From Massilia agilis (GTDB taxonomy: Bacteria > Pseudomonadota > Gammaproteobacteria > Burkholderiales > Burkholderiaceae_D), in assembly GCF_024756255.1 (NCBI RefSeq), contig NZ_JANUHB010000003.1:372001-436000 (forward strand): a stretch of 64,000 nt of DNA, read 5' to 3'. The notes beneath the pieces are model-generated. The model saw only the letters and a list, made by a program, of their open reading frames with translations, was not told where the DNA came from and made no database searches. Positions 9,855 to 18,581 of this stretch are shown in pieces. Numbering within the stretch: position 1 is the stretch's first letter; each line of letters begins with the position of its first letter. The translations under genes were made by a program, and so were the position numbers.

Positions 9855-12155
9855 TCATTGTATTTCATTTCCCAATCGAAACCACAGGATGTCTCTCGTG
9901 ACGGTTTGGCCCGTCATCGGGATGTAGGCTCGCTTCGGGCGCGCCGCCGGCAGCGCCTGTTCCGGCAGGCCGGGAATGCGTTCCTCCACGTGCACGCCCA
10001 GCAGTGGGTCGCCGATCAGGTCGAATGCGAAATGCAGGGTCTGGCCGCCCATGCCGTACATCGACAGTGACCAGCCGCGGATCTGGTCGTCGTTGGAGAG
10101 CTCGCGCCCGTTGACCAGCGCCCGCCACGGCTTGCCGCCCTGTAGCCGCATCTCGATGTTCGGCGCGCTGTTCTTCGAGGTGAGGTCGAACGCGATGTGC
10201 CGGGGCCTGGCTTCGTTCTTGAGCAGCAGCGCGTAGGGGAATTCGACGCTTGTGCGAGCCGCCCGCGCATACCACAGGTCGTCGCTGTCCCAGCCGAACA
10301 CGTCGACCAGGCGCCGCGGTTTTGGCTGGTCCGGGAACATCCGGCGCGACCAGTCGTCGAGCTCGGGCACCGATGAGAGCCACCATTCGCTCCACGTCGG
10401 CATGTCTTTGTAATAGACCAGCGGGTTGGGGCGGGGCGGGTCGGGCGGCGGCGTGCTGGCACTGCCCGGCAGCGCGAGCGCGGCCGCACCCGCGAGCATG
10501 ATCGCGCGCGCTGGCAGGCGCCGTGTGGCGACCGCAAGCAGCGGCAGCGCCAGGCCCAGGAAGATGGCGAGCAGCCACAGCGGAATGTGGACCCGGAATG
10601 GCGTGGGCATCGCATACGCGTCGCGCGCGGCGGGGACCAGCAGGGCTACCGCCGGCGCCAGCCCGGCCAGCAGCAACGCCACGCGCACCGAAGAGGGCAG
10701 GGCGCGCACCCAGGGCGCGTGCAGTGCGGCCAGCGCGAGTGCCGCGCCAATGACCGGCCACGCGAGCAGGTAGGTGGCGCCTGGCGCAGCCCAGCTGGCG
10801 ACCACCAGCACGGCGGCCAGCCACGCGAGTGCGCCCAGCGAGGCAGCCATGGCGCCGATGCGTGCGCATAGCTTGCGCTGCAGTGCAATGAACACGGCCG
10901 CCGTCAGCGCCGCGGCAGCGCCCATGAAACGCAGAGCGCCGTTGCCCGGCCCCGCCAGCGCAACCATTTGGGCGAGCGCGCCGTGCAGGCCGTCCAGGTA
11001 GAACAGCGCGAGCGGGACACCAGCGGCGAGCGCATAGCCGAAGGCGCCCTTGACGATATCCACCGCCTCCACCTGCGACTGCTGCATCGCCAGCAGGCAC
11101 ACGCCGAACACCAGCAGGCAGGTGATGCGCGTGACCGGCCAGATGCTGCCCGCCGGGTAGTGCAGCATGCCCAGCAGGGGCAGCGAAAACCAGACCTGGT
11201 CCGGTTCGACCTTGGTGCTCGCCGGGCTGCCTGCCAGCGTGCGGACCAGTGCCAGCATGGTGTCGCCTTCGTGCTGCAGCGTGGCGCGGTCGAGCAATGC
11301 CGGTGTGTCGAACGTGCCGAGCTGTCCCGCCACAGCCGCGAACTGCAGGAGCGGCGCGGCGAGCGCGGCCAGCGAACTGGTGGCGGGCGCCATTGGCATC
11401 AGGCTGGATACCTCGCGCATGAACGACGATCCGCGCGAGTTCGGGCTCGCCGACCAGGCCGCGATGGCTACGCCAGCGTTGCCATGTACGTCCTGCAGGA
11501 TGGCCGGGCCGAGGTTGCCAAGGTCGCGAAACCGCAGCGTCTGGCCCACCTGCCGCGCCAGCGGGTGCTGTTCGGCGAACGCCTGCTCGCCAAGCGCGCC
11601 GATATTGTCGCCATCGGCGAACAGGAACACGGTGTCGCCTGCCAGCGGCGGGCTGGCACGCAGTGCGCGCAAGGTCTCGAGCATGGCGGCACTCCCTGCC
11701 GCATCGGCCGCGCCGAAGGTATCGCCGGCGCTGTCGTAGTGCGACGCCACCAGCAGCGGCGCACGGCCGCGGGCCGCACCGGGCAGGCGCACGATGACGT
11801 TGTGGACGGTGGCAAGCGTGACGTGGACGTTGTGGTGGTTGTCCATGCTTTGCCGCTGGACGGTCGCGGTCTGCACTTGCGGGTCCAGGCCCATCGAGCG
11901 CAGTGTAGCGACGAGATAGGCGCGGGCACTGGCGTTCATGGCCGAGGCGACGGGGCGCGGGGTACGCGCCAGTTCGCGCACGTGGACGAAGGCGCGCTCC
12001 GCGGCAAAGCGTGCGGCTGGCGCGCTGGCGCTGGCGGGCGCTGGCAGGGCGGCCGTGACGAGGCACGACCAGGCGAGGGCGCACACGGCTGCCACGGCCG
12101 CAACGCACCCCGCCACGCCGGGGCATTCCGGCAGGGCTGAGTCGGTGGTCTCCAA
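9855..12155 (-). CDS. membrane M28-like protein with degenerate metal site
   Basis: A protein of about 766 residues. One membrane anchor (about 18-38) is followed by an M28 peptidase fold (55-310), a block of eight or so membrane segments (about 345-580), and a C-terminal soluble domain. The layout matches the M28 aminopeptidases with a polytopic C-terminus (Fxna/ERAP-like bacterial relatives). His139 and Asp141 (SHYDS) and Asp151 are kept, but the usual Glu-Glu pair is Asp183-Asn184 (FADGDNIG) and the final YHT histidine is Asp283 (TFDTP). It is therefore probably not an active peptidase. No ATG lies near the anchor; I chose TTG at 12155, preceded by GAGAGAG. It is 52 bases upstream of the intact M28 gene. 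Confidence 0.82.
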   Translation of the reverse strand: METTDSALPECPGVAGCVAAVAAVCALAWSCLVTAALPAPASASAPAARFAAERAFVHVRELARTPRPVASAMNASARAYLVATLRSMGLDPQVQTATVQRQSMDNHHNVHVTLATVHNVIVRLPGAARGRAPLLVASHYDSAGDTFGAADAAGSAAMLETLRALRASPPLAGDTVFLFADGDNIGALGEQAFAEQHPLARQVGQTLRFRDLGNLGPAILQDVHGNAGVAIAAWSASPNSRGSSFMREVSSLMPMAPATSSLAALAAPLLQFAAVAGQLGTFDTPALLDRATLQHEGDTMLALVRTLAGSPASTKVEPDQVWFSLPLLGMLHYPAGSIWPVTRITCLLVFGVCLLAMQQSQVEAVDIVKGAFGYALAAGVPLALFYLDGLHGALAQMVALAGPGNGALRFMGAAAALTAAVFIALQRKLCARIGAMAASLGALAWLAAVLVVASWAAPGATYLLAWPVIGAALALAALHAPWVRALPSSVRVALLLAGLAPAVALLVPAARDAYAMPTPFRVHIPLWLLAIFLGLALPLLAVATRRLPARAIMLAGAAALALPGSASTPPPDPPRPNPLVYYKDMPTWSEWWLSSVPELDDWSRRMFPDQPKPRRLVDVFGWDSDDLWYARAARTSVEFPYALLLKNEARPRHIAFDLTSKNSAPNIEMRLQGGKPWRALVNGRELSNDDQIRGWSLSMYGMGGQTLHFAFDLIGDPLLGVHVEERIPGLPEQALPAARPKRAYIPMTGQTVTRDILWFRLGNEIQ

Positions 12156-12254
12156 TTGTTTTTCTCTCTCTTTTTGTAGTGGTTCGGCTGGGACAGCGGG
12201 TGTTGGGTGTGCACCTCCTTCACGCAGGATTGGCTGCGCTATCACTGGTTGGAA

Positions 12255-12285
12255 GCGTGGGCAGGAAGACCTGCCCACCCTTCGG
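12255..12285. repeat. half-copy of the GTAGGGTGGGC repeat family
   Basis: A single arm, GTGGGCAGG-AAGA-CCTGCCCAC plus CCTTCG. It matches the reverse complement of the left arm of the copy at 32960 with one change. The other arm is missing, so this is a solo or decayed element, placed after the tonB terminator. Confidence 0.75.
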
Positions 12286-12292
12286 GGCAAAC

Positions 12293-12327
12293 AAAAAAAT
12301 GCCCGCCAGGCTGAGGGAGGGCGGGCA
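12293..12327 (-). terminator. rho-independent terminator after tonB
   Basis: On the minus strand the stem TGCCCGCC/GGCGGGCA with a 12-base loop runs straight into seven T residues, 29 bases after the tonB stop codon. This is a textbook intrinsic terminator. Confidence 0.92.
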
Positions 12328-12355
12328 AAGAGGGGAAAGGTCGCGCGTTACACAG

Positions 12356-13012
12356 TTATTCGAGCTTCCAGTCGTAGGCGATCTGGGCCCAGCCGGCTTC
12401 GGCCTGGCCGCCGTTCATCGCCGCCTTGAATTTGCACAGGCTCAGCGCGTTCACCGCGGCGCGGTCCAGTTCACGGTGGCCGCTCGAATGTTCGATGCGC
12501 GACTGCTGCACCCGGCCGTCGGCGCCGATCAGCAGGGCCAGCGTGGTGGTGCCGGTGTCGCCGTTGCGCAGCGAGGTGGCGGGGTACTGCGGGGTGGCGC
12601 AACCGTCGGCCATCACCGCGGTGCGCATTGCGCCGGCGTTCTGCGACGGCTGGGCCGGCGGCGCTTCTGCCTGCTGGGCCGGGGCCGGCTCGGCTGGCAC
12701 CGGGTCTGCCTGGGTGGTCGCCTGCATCGGTGGCGGGTCCTGCGGCGGTGGCGTCTCAACCTCCACGCGCGGCACCACCAGCTCCGGCGGCGCCACGCGC
12801 GGCATCGGCCGGGGCGGCTCGGGCGGCGGCGGCGGAGGTGGCACCTCCGGCTGGAGCATCACCATGATGTCCTCGGGGACGGTCGGCAGCTTGATGTGCC
12901 GCGTGTTGATGCTGTGGATGAAGACGGTCGCCACGAGGACGTGGAGGCCGGCGACAACGGCCATCTTGGTTGCCTTGCTGCCGGTACCGTTGTTCAGGTG
13001 CGAGAAGTGCAT
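12356..13012 (-). CDS. tonB: TonB energy transducer
   Basis: A 218-residue periplasm-spanning protein that couples the ExbB/ExbD proton motor to outer-membrane receptors. It has a short cytoplasmic start, one N-terminal anchor (about 17-34, MAVVAGLHVLVATVFIHSI), a long proline-rich spacer (PPPPPPPEPPRPMP and repeats of PxPxPA), and a C-terminal TonB domain (about 140-218) with GCATPQYPATSLRNGDTG and a C-terminal YDWKLE. AAGGAGAA precedes ATG at 13012. No exbB or exbD gene is adjacent. A TonB-dependent receptor is encoded at 48-50.4 kb. Confidence 0.93.
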   Translation of the reverse strand: MHFSHLNNGTGSKATKMAVVAGLHVLVATVFIHSINTRHIKLPTVPEDIMVMLQPEVPPPPPPPEPPRPMPRVAPPELVVPRVEVETPPPQDPPPMQATTQADPVPAEPAPAQQAEAPPAQPSQNAGAMRTAVMADGCATPQYPATSLRNGDTGTTTLALLIGADGRVQQSRIEHSSGHRELDRAAVNALSLCKFKAAMNGGQAEAGWAQIAYDWKLE

Positions 13013-13341
13013 GGCGTTCTCCTTTTCTTGTTGTGCTCGGTGGCGGGCCTGGTGGGGCTTGAGCGTCTTTTTGTCGTCGGGGGAGCTACGTTTTCCTTTC
13101 GATGGAACCAATGTATTCCATGTCCTAGCAATTTGCAACTCCGATTCGTAGCAAATTTGTTTCTAATCGTAGTCGCCGCACGAGGAAATGGGGGCGGGAA
13201 ACCCTGGGCCGGGCTACTCGCGCGCCAGCTCGTTGTATGAAATAATCACTCCAGGGCCGCCCTGGTTTCGGTGTGATGGCACACATAGCTTCCAGAGATT
13301 GGTAAGCGGATGTAACGGGCGGCGCGCCTCAGGAGAAAAAC
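13013..13341. other. divergent intergenic region between tonB and the sensory operon
   Basis: These 329 bases should hold both promoters. An imperfect palindrome, AATTTGC at 13130-13136 and GCAAATT at 13151-13157, could be an operator for tonB. I see no Fur-box consensus and no further gene. Confidence 0.45.
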
Positions 13342-13992
13342 GTGCAAGCAGAGCAAAAACCGATCCGCGTGATGCTGGCGGACGACCATCCCATCGTCAT
13401 GACCGGCTTTGCCATGTCGCTGTCCGGGCACGGCATGGACGTGGTCGGGCAGGCCAAAACGCCGGACGAGGCGGTGGCCATGTACGGCGAGCTCCAGCCG
13501 GACGTGCTGGTGCTCGACATTCGCTTTGGCACCGAGCTGACCGGGCTGGACGCGGCCCAGCAGATCCTGAAGGCGCACCCGGGCGCAAAGATCGTGTTCC
13601 TGTCGCAGTTCGACCAGGACAGCCTGATCAAGGAGACCTATCGCCTTGGCGCGCACGCCTTCGTCACCAAAGACTGCGACCCGGCCGACCTGGCCACGGC
13701 GGTGCGCCACGCGCATGAGGGCAAGCTGTACTTCCTGCCGCAGATCGCCGAACGGCTGGCCAGCCTGGCGGTGCGTGGCGACGTGTCGCCGCAGTCGCAG
13801 CTGGACGAGCGCGGGCTCGAGATCTTCAAGCTGATGGCCGAGGGCCTGACCAACGCCGAGATCGCGGAAAAACTGAACCTGTCCACCAAGACCATCAGCA
13901 ACATCAGCCAGGCGGTCAAGGAAAAGCTGGGCGTGCACCGCCAGGCCTACATCACCAAGCTGGCCGTCAAGCACGGCCTGATCGAGCCGTAA
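13342..13992 (+). CDS. NarL/LuxR-family response regulator
   Basis: A 216-residue two-component regulator. The receiver has ADDH at 13-16, the phosphoacceptor Asp59 in VLVLDIRFG, Ser in FLSQFDQ and Lys in FVTKDCD. The C-terminal LuxR helix-turn-helix (about 150-210) reads FKLMAEGLTNAEIAEKLNLS followed by KTISNISQAVKEKLG. The GTG start at 13342 is fixed by AGGAGAAAAAC just before it. It is the first of three genes, followed 7 bases later by a periplasmic binding protein and then the HisKA_3 kinase that should phosphorylate it. Confidence 0.93.
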   Translation: MQAEQKPIRVMLADDHPIVMTGFAMSLSGHGMDVVGQAKTPDEAVAMYGELQPDVLVLDIRFGTELTGLDAAQQILKAHPGAKIVFLSQFDQDSLIKETYRLGAHAFVTKDCDPADLATAVRHAHEGKLYFLPQIAERLASLAVRGDVSPQSQLDERGLEIFKLMAEGLTNAEIAEKLNLSTKTISNISQAVKEKLGVHRQAYITKLAVKHGLIEP

Positions 13993-13998
13993 GCGCCG

Positions 13999-14901
13999 AT
14001 GGCCGGGGCGGCAGCCAGCGTGCGCAGCATCCTCGCCGCCTTCGCGCTGGCGCTGGCCGCCGGCGCGCAGGCCGCACCGCGTGATGAAGCCGTCAGCGGC
14101 TACCGCTTCCAGATCGTCACTGCCGACGACGGTGCGGTCACGCGGCGCATCGTGGATGACCTTTACAAGCGGCTGGTGCCTACCTTCGCCGTGTTTCGCA
14201 CCGAGCTGGCTCAGCGGCGCCGCATGCTGGTCGTCACCGTGGGCCCGGCCGCGCTGCACGACATCGTCAAGCGCGACTGCGACTGCGCGGTGATCTCGGC
14301 GTTCACGTCGAGCCAGGTGTACCGCTCGGTGCTGTCCAGCGTGCCGGCCGCGCGCGCCGCCGCCATGACCGCCGTGTACGCCGAGCCGGCGCCGGCCGAC
14401 CAGTTGCGCCTGGTCTCGCTGCTGTATGGCCGCCCGGTGCGCGTGTCTGCGATCCTCGGGCGCGACACCGGCTTTCTCAAGCCCGTTCTGGAAGGGCAGG
14501 CCGAGGTGCAGGACTTTGCGCCCGGCGACGACATCAACCGCATCCTGTCGCGCATCGCGCAGACCGAGGTGCTGCTGGCGCTGCCCGACAGCGAGGTGTA
14601 CAACACCGAGAGCATCCGCAACATCCTGCTGTCGACCTATCGCCACAAGCAGGCGGTGATCGGTTTTTCGGCCGACATGGTCAAGGCCGGCGCGCTGGCC
14701 ACCACGTATTCCGAGGTCGAAGACGTGAACGCGCAGGTGGCCGAGATGGCGGCGGCCTATGTGGCAACGGGCGTGCTGCCGCCGCCGCAGTTCCCGCGTT
14801 ACTTCCGCACCGTCGTCAACGAGGGCGTGGCGCGCTCGCTCGACGTGCGCGTGTCCAGCGACGTGCGCAACTTCGCGCGCGCGGCGCCGCGCCAGCCATG
14901 A
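13999..14901 (+). CDS. periplasmic substrate-binding-like protein of the sensory operon
   Basis: A 300-residue exported protein with a signal peptide (1-25, ending AGAQA). The fold resembles the ABC substrate-binding proteins of the ABC_sub_bind type: two alpha/beta lobes, with RVSAILGRDTGFLKPVLEG at the hinge and VLLALPDSEVYNTESIRNILLSTYRHKQAVIGFS in the second lobe. No ABC transporter genes are near. It overlaps the histidine kinase gene by four bases (ATGA) and follows the regulator gene by 7 bases, so it most likely binds a ligand and presents it to the kinase. The ligand is unknown. Confidence 0.83.
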   Translation: MAGAAASVRSILAAFALALAAGAQAAPRDEAVSGYRFQIVTADDGAVTRRIVDDLYKRLVPTFAVFRTELAQRRRMLVVTVGPAALHDIVKRDCDCAVISAFTSSQVYRSVLSSVPAARAAAMTAVYAEPAPADQLRLVSLLYGRPVRVSAILGRDTGFLKPVLEGQAEVQDFAPGDDINRILSRIAQTEVLLALPDSEVYNTESIRNILLSTYRHKQAVIGFSADMVKAGALATTYSEVEDVNAQVAEMAAAYVATGVLPPPQFPRYFRTVVNEGVARSLDVRVSSDVRNFARAAPRQP

Positions 14902-16394
14902 AGCTGATGTTCTGGCGCAGCTGGAGCATCGGCCGCCGCATGGCCGTCATCACCATGCTGCCGGTGGCGCTGCTGTTCACGTCGTTCGTGTGGTATTCGT
15001 GGTATTCGCACCGCGCCCAGGTGGCGGAGGAACTGGCCGAGCGCGGGCGCATCCTGGCAACGGCGCTGGCCGAAACCAGCGAGTACAACCTCATCTCGGG
15101 CAACCTGTCCGACCTGCGCCTGACCATCAACGGCCTGGTCCAGTCGGACAAAAGCGTGTACCGCATCGACGTGGTGGACGCCAGCGGCAAGCGCGCGGTG
15201 GGCGTGGTTTCGGAATCCGCGGCGGAAGCGGAACCGCGTTACTTTGAGGCGCCGATCAAGAAGCAGATCGTGTGGATCAACCTGTTCTCGGACAACGGCA
15301 CGCCGCACGTGAGCGCGTCCAGCGATTCGCGCCCGCCCACGCTCACCACCGAAGTCGTTGGCTGGGTGCGGGTGACGATGTCGCCGTCGCTGATGATGGC
15401 CAAGCAGGCGCACCGCTTTCGCATCGAGCTGGCGATGGCGGCGCTCGGCCTGGCCGCGGCCGGTGCGCTCGCGTTCTTCCTGGCGCGCAGCCTGACCGTG
15501 CCGCTCAAGGAGGCGATCGGCACGCTGCGCCAGATCCGCGGCGGGAATTACCGTGTCAACCTGCCCGTCACCACGGGCGGCGAGGTGGGCGAGCTGCAGG
15601 CGTCGATCGGCGACATGTCGGTGGCGCTGGACGAATCGAAGAAGGACCTGGAAAATAAGGTGGCCGAGCGCACGCGCGACCTGGTCGCCTCGCGCAACGA
15701 GGCGCTGCGCGCCAACGACGAGAAGCGCAAGCTGATCCAGAAGGTCAATGCCATCATCGAGGAAGAGCGCAAGGGCATCGCGGTCGAGATCCACGACGAG
15801 CTCAATGCCTCGCTGATCGCTGTGCGGCTGGAAGCGCAGGCCATCGCAGCGGTGGCATCCAGGGCGCCTGCCGGCCCCGAGGTGGAGCAGATCAGGCACA
15901 AGGCGCAGGCGATCACCAAGCTGGCGCTGGACCTGTATGCCAACGGCCGGCGCATCGTGAGGCGCCTGCGGCCCGAGGTGCTGGACATGCTGGGCCTGCA
16001 CGGCGCGGTGGAAGAGATGCTGCGTCATTACGACAGTTCGCACACCAGCTTCTCGTTCCACTCCGAAGGCGACTTTTCGCAACTGGGCAATGAGCTCGCG
16101 ATCTCGGCCTACCGCATCGTGCAGGAGGCGCTGTCCAACGTGATGAAGCATTCGGGCGCGACCTCGGCGCAGGTGTCGCTCATCCTGTCCGAACCGAAGC
16201 ATGAGCTGCACATCGAAGTGGCCGACAACGGCGCCGGCTTCGACACGAAGAGCGCGTCCGAGGGCATCGGCATCATCGGCATGCGCGAGCGCGTCGATGC
16301 GCTGGGCGGCAGCATCGTGGTGCATTCAAGCCCTGGCCAGGGCACCGTTGTTGCGATCTCGCTGCCACTGCAGGGCGCAACTGCGGTATCGTAG
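14898..16394 (+). CDS. HisKA_3 sensor histidine kinase
   Basis: A 498-residue NarX/LiaS-class kinase. Two membrane segments (about 14-35 and 177-196) enclose a periplasmic domain of about 140 residues. A HAMP linker (197-250) and coiled coil follow. The HisKA_3 motif EEERKGIAVEIHDELNAS has His299 as phosphoacceptor; the ATPase domain has ADNGAGFD and GIGIIGMRERVDALGG. These kinases pair with LuxR-type regulators such as the one at the start of this operon. The periplasmic part is short, consistent with sensing through the neighbouring binding protein. Confidence 0.93.
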   Translation: MKLMFWRSWSIGRRMAVITMLPVALLFTSFVWYSWYSHRAQVAEELAERGRILATALAETSEYNLISGNLSDLRLTINGLVQSDKSVYRIDVVDASGKRAVGVVSESAAEAEPRYFEAPIKKQIVWINLFSDNGTPHVSASSDSRPPTLTTEVVGWVRVTMSPSLMMAKQAHRFRIELAMAALGLAAAGALAFFLARSLTVPLKEAIGTLRQIRGGNYRVNLPVTTGGEVGELQASIGDMSVALDESKKDLENKVAERTRDLVASRNEALRANDEKRKLIQKVNAIIEEERKGIAVEIHDELNASLIAVRLEAQAIAAVASRAPAGPEVEQIRHKAQAITKLALDLYANGRRIVRRLRPEVLDMLGLHGAVEEMLRHYDSSHTSFSFHSEGDFSQLGNELAISAYRIVQEALSNVMKHSGATSAQVSLILSEPKHELHIEVADNGAGFDTKSASEGIGIIGMRERVDALGGSIVVHSSPGQGTVVAISLPLQGATAVS

Positions 16395-16424
16395 AGCCCT
16401 CGAAAATTTCCACCACCATCGACC

Positions 16425-18113
16425 ATGTCCAACGCATTGACGACGCCTTTCGAGAAGGGCAACCAGAACCAGACCACCACCTGGGCCGATTGCATCGCCT
16501 GGTACGAGCAGCTGGCGCGCGACTACCCGCGCGTGCTGCGCTTTGGCGTGATCGGCACGTCGGACGCGGGCGTGCCGATCCACGCCGGCGTGGTGAGCAG
16601 CGACGGCGTGTTCGACCGCGACCAGATCAAAGAGGCCGGCCGCACGGTCTTCTTCAACAATAACGGCATCCACCCCGGCGAGCCGGAAGGCGTGGACGCC
16701 TGCATGGCGCTGGTGCGCGACTTCTGCACCCAGCCCGAGCGTCTGGCCGCGCTGGGCGAGACCGTGTTCCTGTTCGTCCCGCTGTACAACGTGGACGGCA
16801 GCCTGAATCGCAACAACACCTCGCGCGTGAACCAGGACGGGCCGGAGCAGTTCGGCTTTCGCGGCAACAGTCGCCACCTGGACCTGAACCGCGACTTCGT
16901 CAAGTGCGACACGCTGACCGCGCAGGTCTTCAACAAGTTCTTCACGTCGTGGGACCCGGACGTGATGGTCGACACCCACACCTCGAACGGCGCCGACTAC
17001 TCGTACACCATGACCCTGATCCACACCCAGGCGGACAAGCTGGGCGGGGAGCTGGGCGGCTTTTTGCGCGATACCATGCTGCCTTTCATGTTCGGTGAAA
17101 TGGAGCGCCGCGGCTGGCCGACCTGCCCGTATGTCAATCCGGTCAAGGACAGCCCCGACCACGGCATCGCCGAGTTCCTGGAGACGCCGCGCTTTTCGAC
17201 CGGCTACGCGGCGCTGCACCACACGATCGGCTTCATGCCCGAAACGCACATGCTCAAGCCGTTCGCCGACCGCTACCACTCGATGCGTGCGCTGGTCGAA
17301 ACCGCGCTCGACTTCACCGTTCGGAACGGCGCGCAGATCAAGGCGCTGCGCCGCGCCGCCAAGCAAGCGGGCCGCACGCGCGCCGAGTGGCCGGTGCACT
17401 GGTCGATGGACGAAGCCAATCCGTCCAGCTTCCGCTTCAAGGGGTACGAGGCGAAGTACAAGCCGAGCGTGCTCGGTGATTACACGCGCCTGTACTACGA
17501 CCGCAGCAGCGCCTGGGAGCGCGACATCGCCTACTTCAACCGCTTCCCGGCCGACGTGACGGTGAAGGCACCGCGCGCCTACGTGGTGCCGCAGGCGTGG
17601 CGCGAGGCGATCGAGCGCCTGCAGTGGAATGGCGTGCAGATGGAGCGCGTGGACAGCGACCGGACCGTGGAAGCGTCGTACTACCACGTCGTGTCGGTGG
17701 GCTCGCGACCGAATGCGTACGAAGGCCACATGTTCCACGACGATGTGCAGCTCGAAAAGCGGCGCGGCACCGTCACGCTGCGCGCGGGCGACTACATCGT
17801 TCCGCTCGACCAGGACAACGCGCGCTATGCGGTCGAGACGCTCGAGCCGCTGGCACATGACAGCTTCTTCCGCTGGGGCTTCTTCAACAGCGTGCTGGAG
17901 AAGAAGGAAGCGTACTCGGACTATGTGTTCGAAGACCACGCCGAGGAGCTGCTGCGCGACGAGCCCGAACTCGCGGCCAAATTCGCGGACTGGAAGGCGG
18001 CCAATCCGTCGCTGCTCAAGGACCAGTCGGCGGTGCTCGACTTTATCTTTGCGAACTGCGCGCGCTACCGCGAGCCGGAATGGCGCCGCTATCCGGTGTT
18101 TATGGTGGAATAA
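16425..18113 (+). CDS. M14-family zinc carboxypeptidase-like protein
   Basis: A 562-residue protein without a signal peptide. The M14 zinc site is visible: His83 and Glu86 in NGIHPGEPEG, His in DTHTSNGAD (near residue 185), the substrate-binding Arg in DLNRDFV, and a candidate catalytic Glu in GFMPETHMLK (near 271). The C-terminal 250 residues form an extra beta-rich domain not found in classical carboxypeptidases. It should act on peptides or amidated amino acids in the cytoplasm, or leave by an unseen route. It starts 30 bases after the kinase gene and may be read through from that operon, but its function gives no obvious link. Confidence 0.88.
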   Translation: MSNALTTPFEKGNQNQTTTWADCIAWYEQLARDYPRVLRFGVIGTSDAGVPIHAGVVSSDGVFDRDQIKEAGRTVFFNNNGIHPGEPEGVDACMALVRDFCTQPERLAALGETVFLFVPLYNVDGSLNRNNTSRVNQDGPEQFGFRGNSRHLDLNRDFVKCDTLTAQVFNKFFTSWDPDVMVDTHTSNGADYSYTMTLIHTQADKLGGELGGFLRDTMLPFMFGEMERRGWPTCPYVNPVKDSPDHGIAEFLETPRFSTGYAALHHTIGFMPETHMLKPFADRYHSMRALVETALDFTVRNGAQIKALRRAAKQAGRTRAEWPVHWSMDEANPSSFRFKGYEAKYKPSVLGDYTRLYYDRSSAWERDIAYFNRFPADVTVKAPRAYVVPQAWREAIERLQWNGVQMERVDSDRTVEASYYHVVSVGSRPNAYEGHMFHDDVQLEKRRGTVTLRAGDYIVPLDQDNARYAVETLEPLAHDSFFRWGFFNSVLEKKEAYSDYVFEDHAEELLRDEPELAAKFADWKAANPSLLKDQSAVLDFIFANCARYREPEWRRYPVFMVE

Positions 18114-18124
18114 GCAGTACCATC

Positions 18125-18147
18125 CCGGCCGGCTGATCACCGGCCGG
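18125..18147. terminator. possible terminator hairpin after the M14 gene
   Basis: Two CCGGCCGG arms with a seven-base loop form a strong stem 11 bases after the stop. The following bases (ACTACTAAATCTAGTGTG) are AT-rich but have no immediate T-run, so termination is likely but not certain. Confidence 0.5.
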
Positions 18148-18200
18148 ACTACTAAATCTAGTGTGTTTTTGTCCTAGGTTAATATATTTAGTAGAAAAGC

Positions 18201-18230
18201 TTGATCCAGCCCAACCTCGCCTTCTATACT
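18201..18230 (+). promoter_or_regulatory. sigma-70 promoter of the nrdD operon
   Basis: TTGATC at 18201-18206 and TATACT at 18225-18230 are spaced by 18 bases. Transcription would start about 18237, at the 5' edge of the cobalamin riboswitch. Confidence 0.7.
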
Positions 18231-18234
18231 CGGT

Positions 18235-18413
18235 TCCGTTGTCGGTTCCTTTTTCTTGAGGGATTAAAAGGGAATCCGGTGCCGAGCCTGGCTCGAAATC
18301 CGGGGCTGCCCCCGCAACTGTCATCGGCGAGCGCTTCGCCGCCACATGCCACTGAACGTGTTCGGGAAGGCAGGTGAAGCGCGTTGATCCGAGAGCCAGG
18401 AGACCTGCCGCAA
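18235..18413 (+). ncRNA. cobalamin (B12) riboswitch
   Basis: The conserved core of the adenosylcobalamin riboswitch is present in order: TTAAAAGGGAATCCGGTG (18265-18282), GGGGCTGCCCCCGCAACTGT (18302-18321), and the B12 box GAGCCAGGAGACCTGCC (18393-18409). Such elements lower expression when cobalamin is plentiful. The first gene downstream is nrdD, 170 bases away, so this RNA should make the anaerobic, B12-independent ribonucleotide reductase respond to B12. No transporter or B12-synthesis gene is nearby. Confidence 0.95.
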
Positions 18414-18581
18414 CGCGATTTTTTCCTTTGAACGGGGCGGGGTGTCCCGGCGAGAAGTCGCGCCTGTTTTCCAGCTGCGTTCGCGTACCGATTGGCCGGC
18501 TTTGCCGCCGCTCGCCCGTGCGCGCCCGCTGGCGGCATGGCGCAGCGCCGATGCTCCACCCCCCAACGCGGAGCTCGGCCC

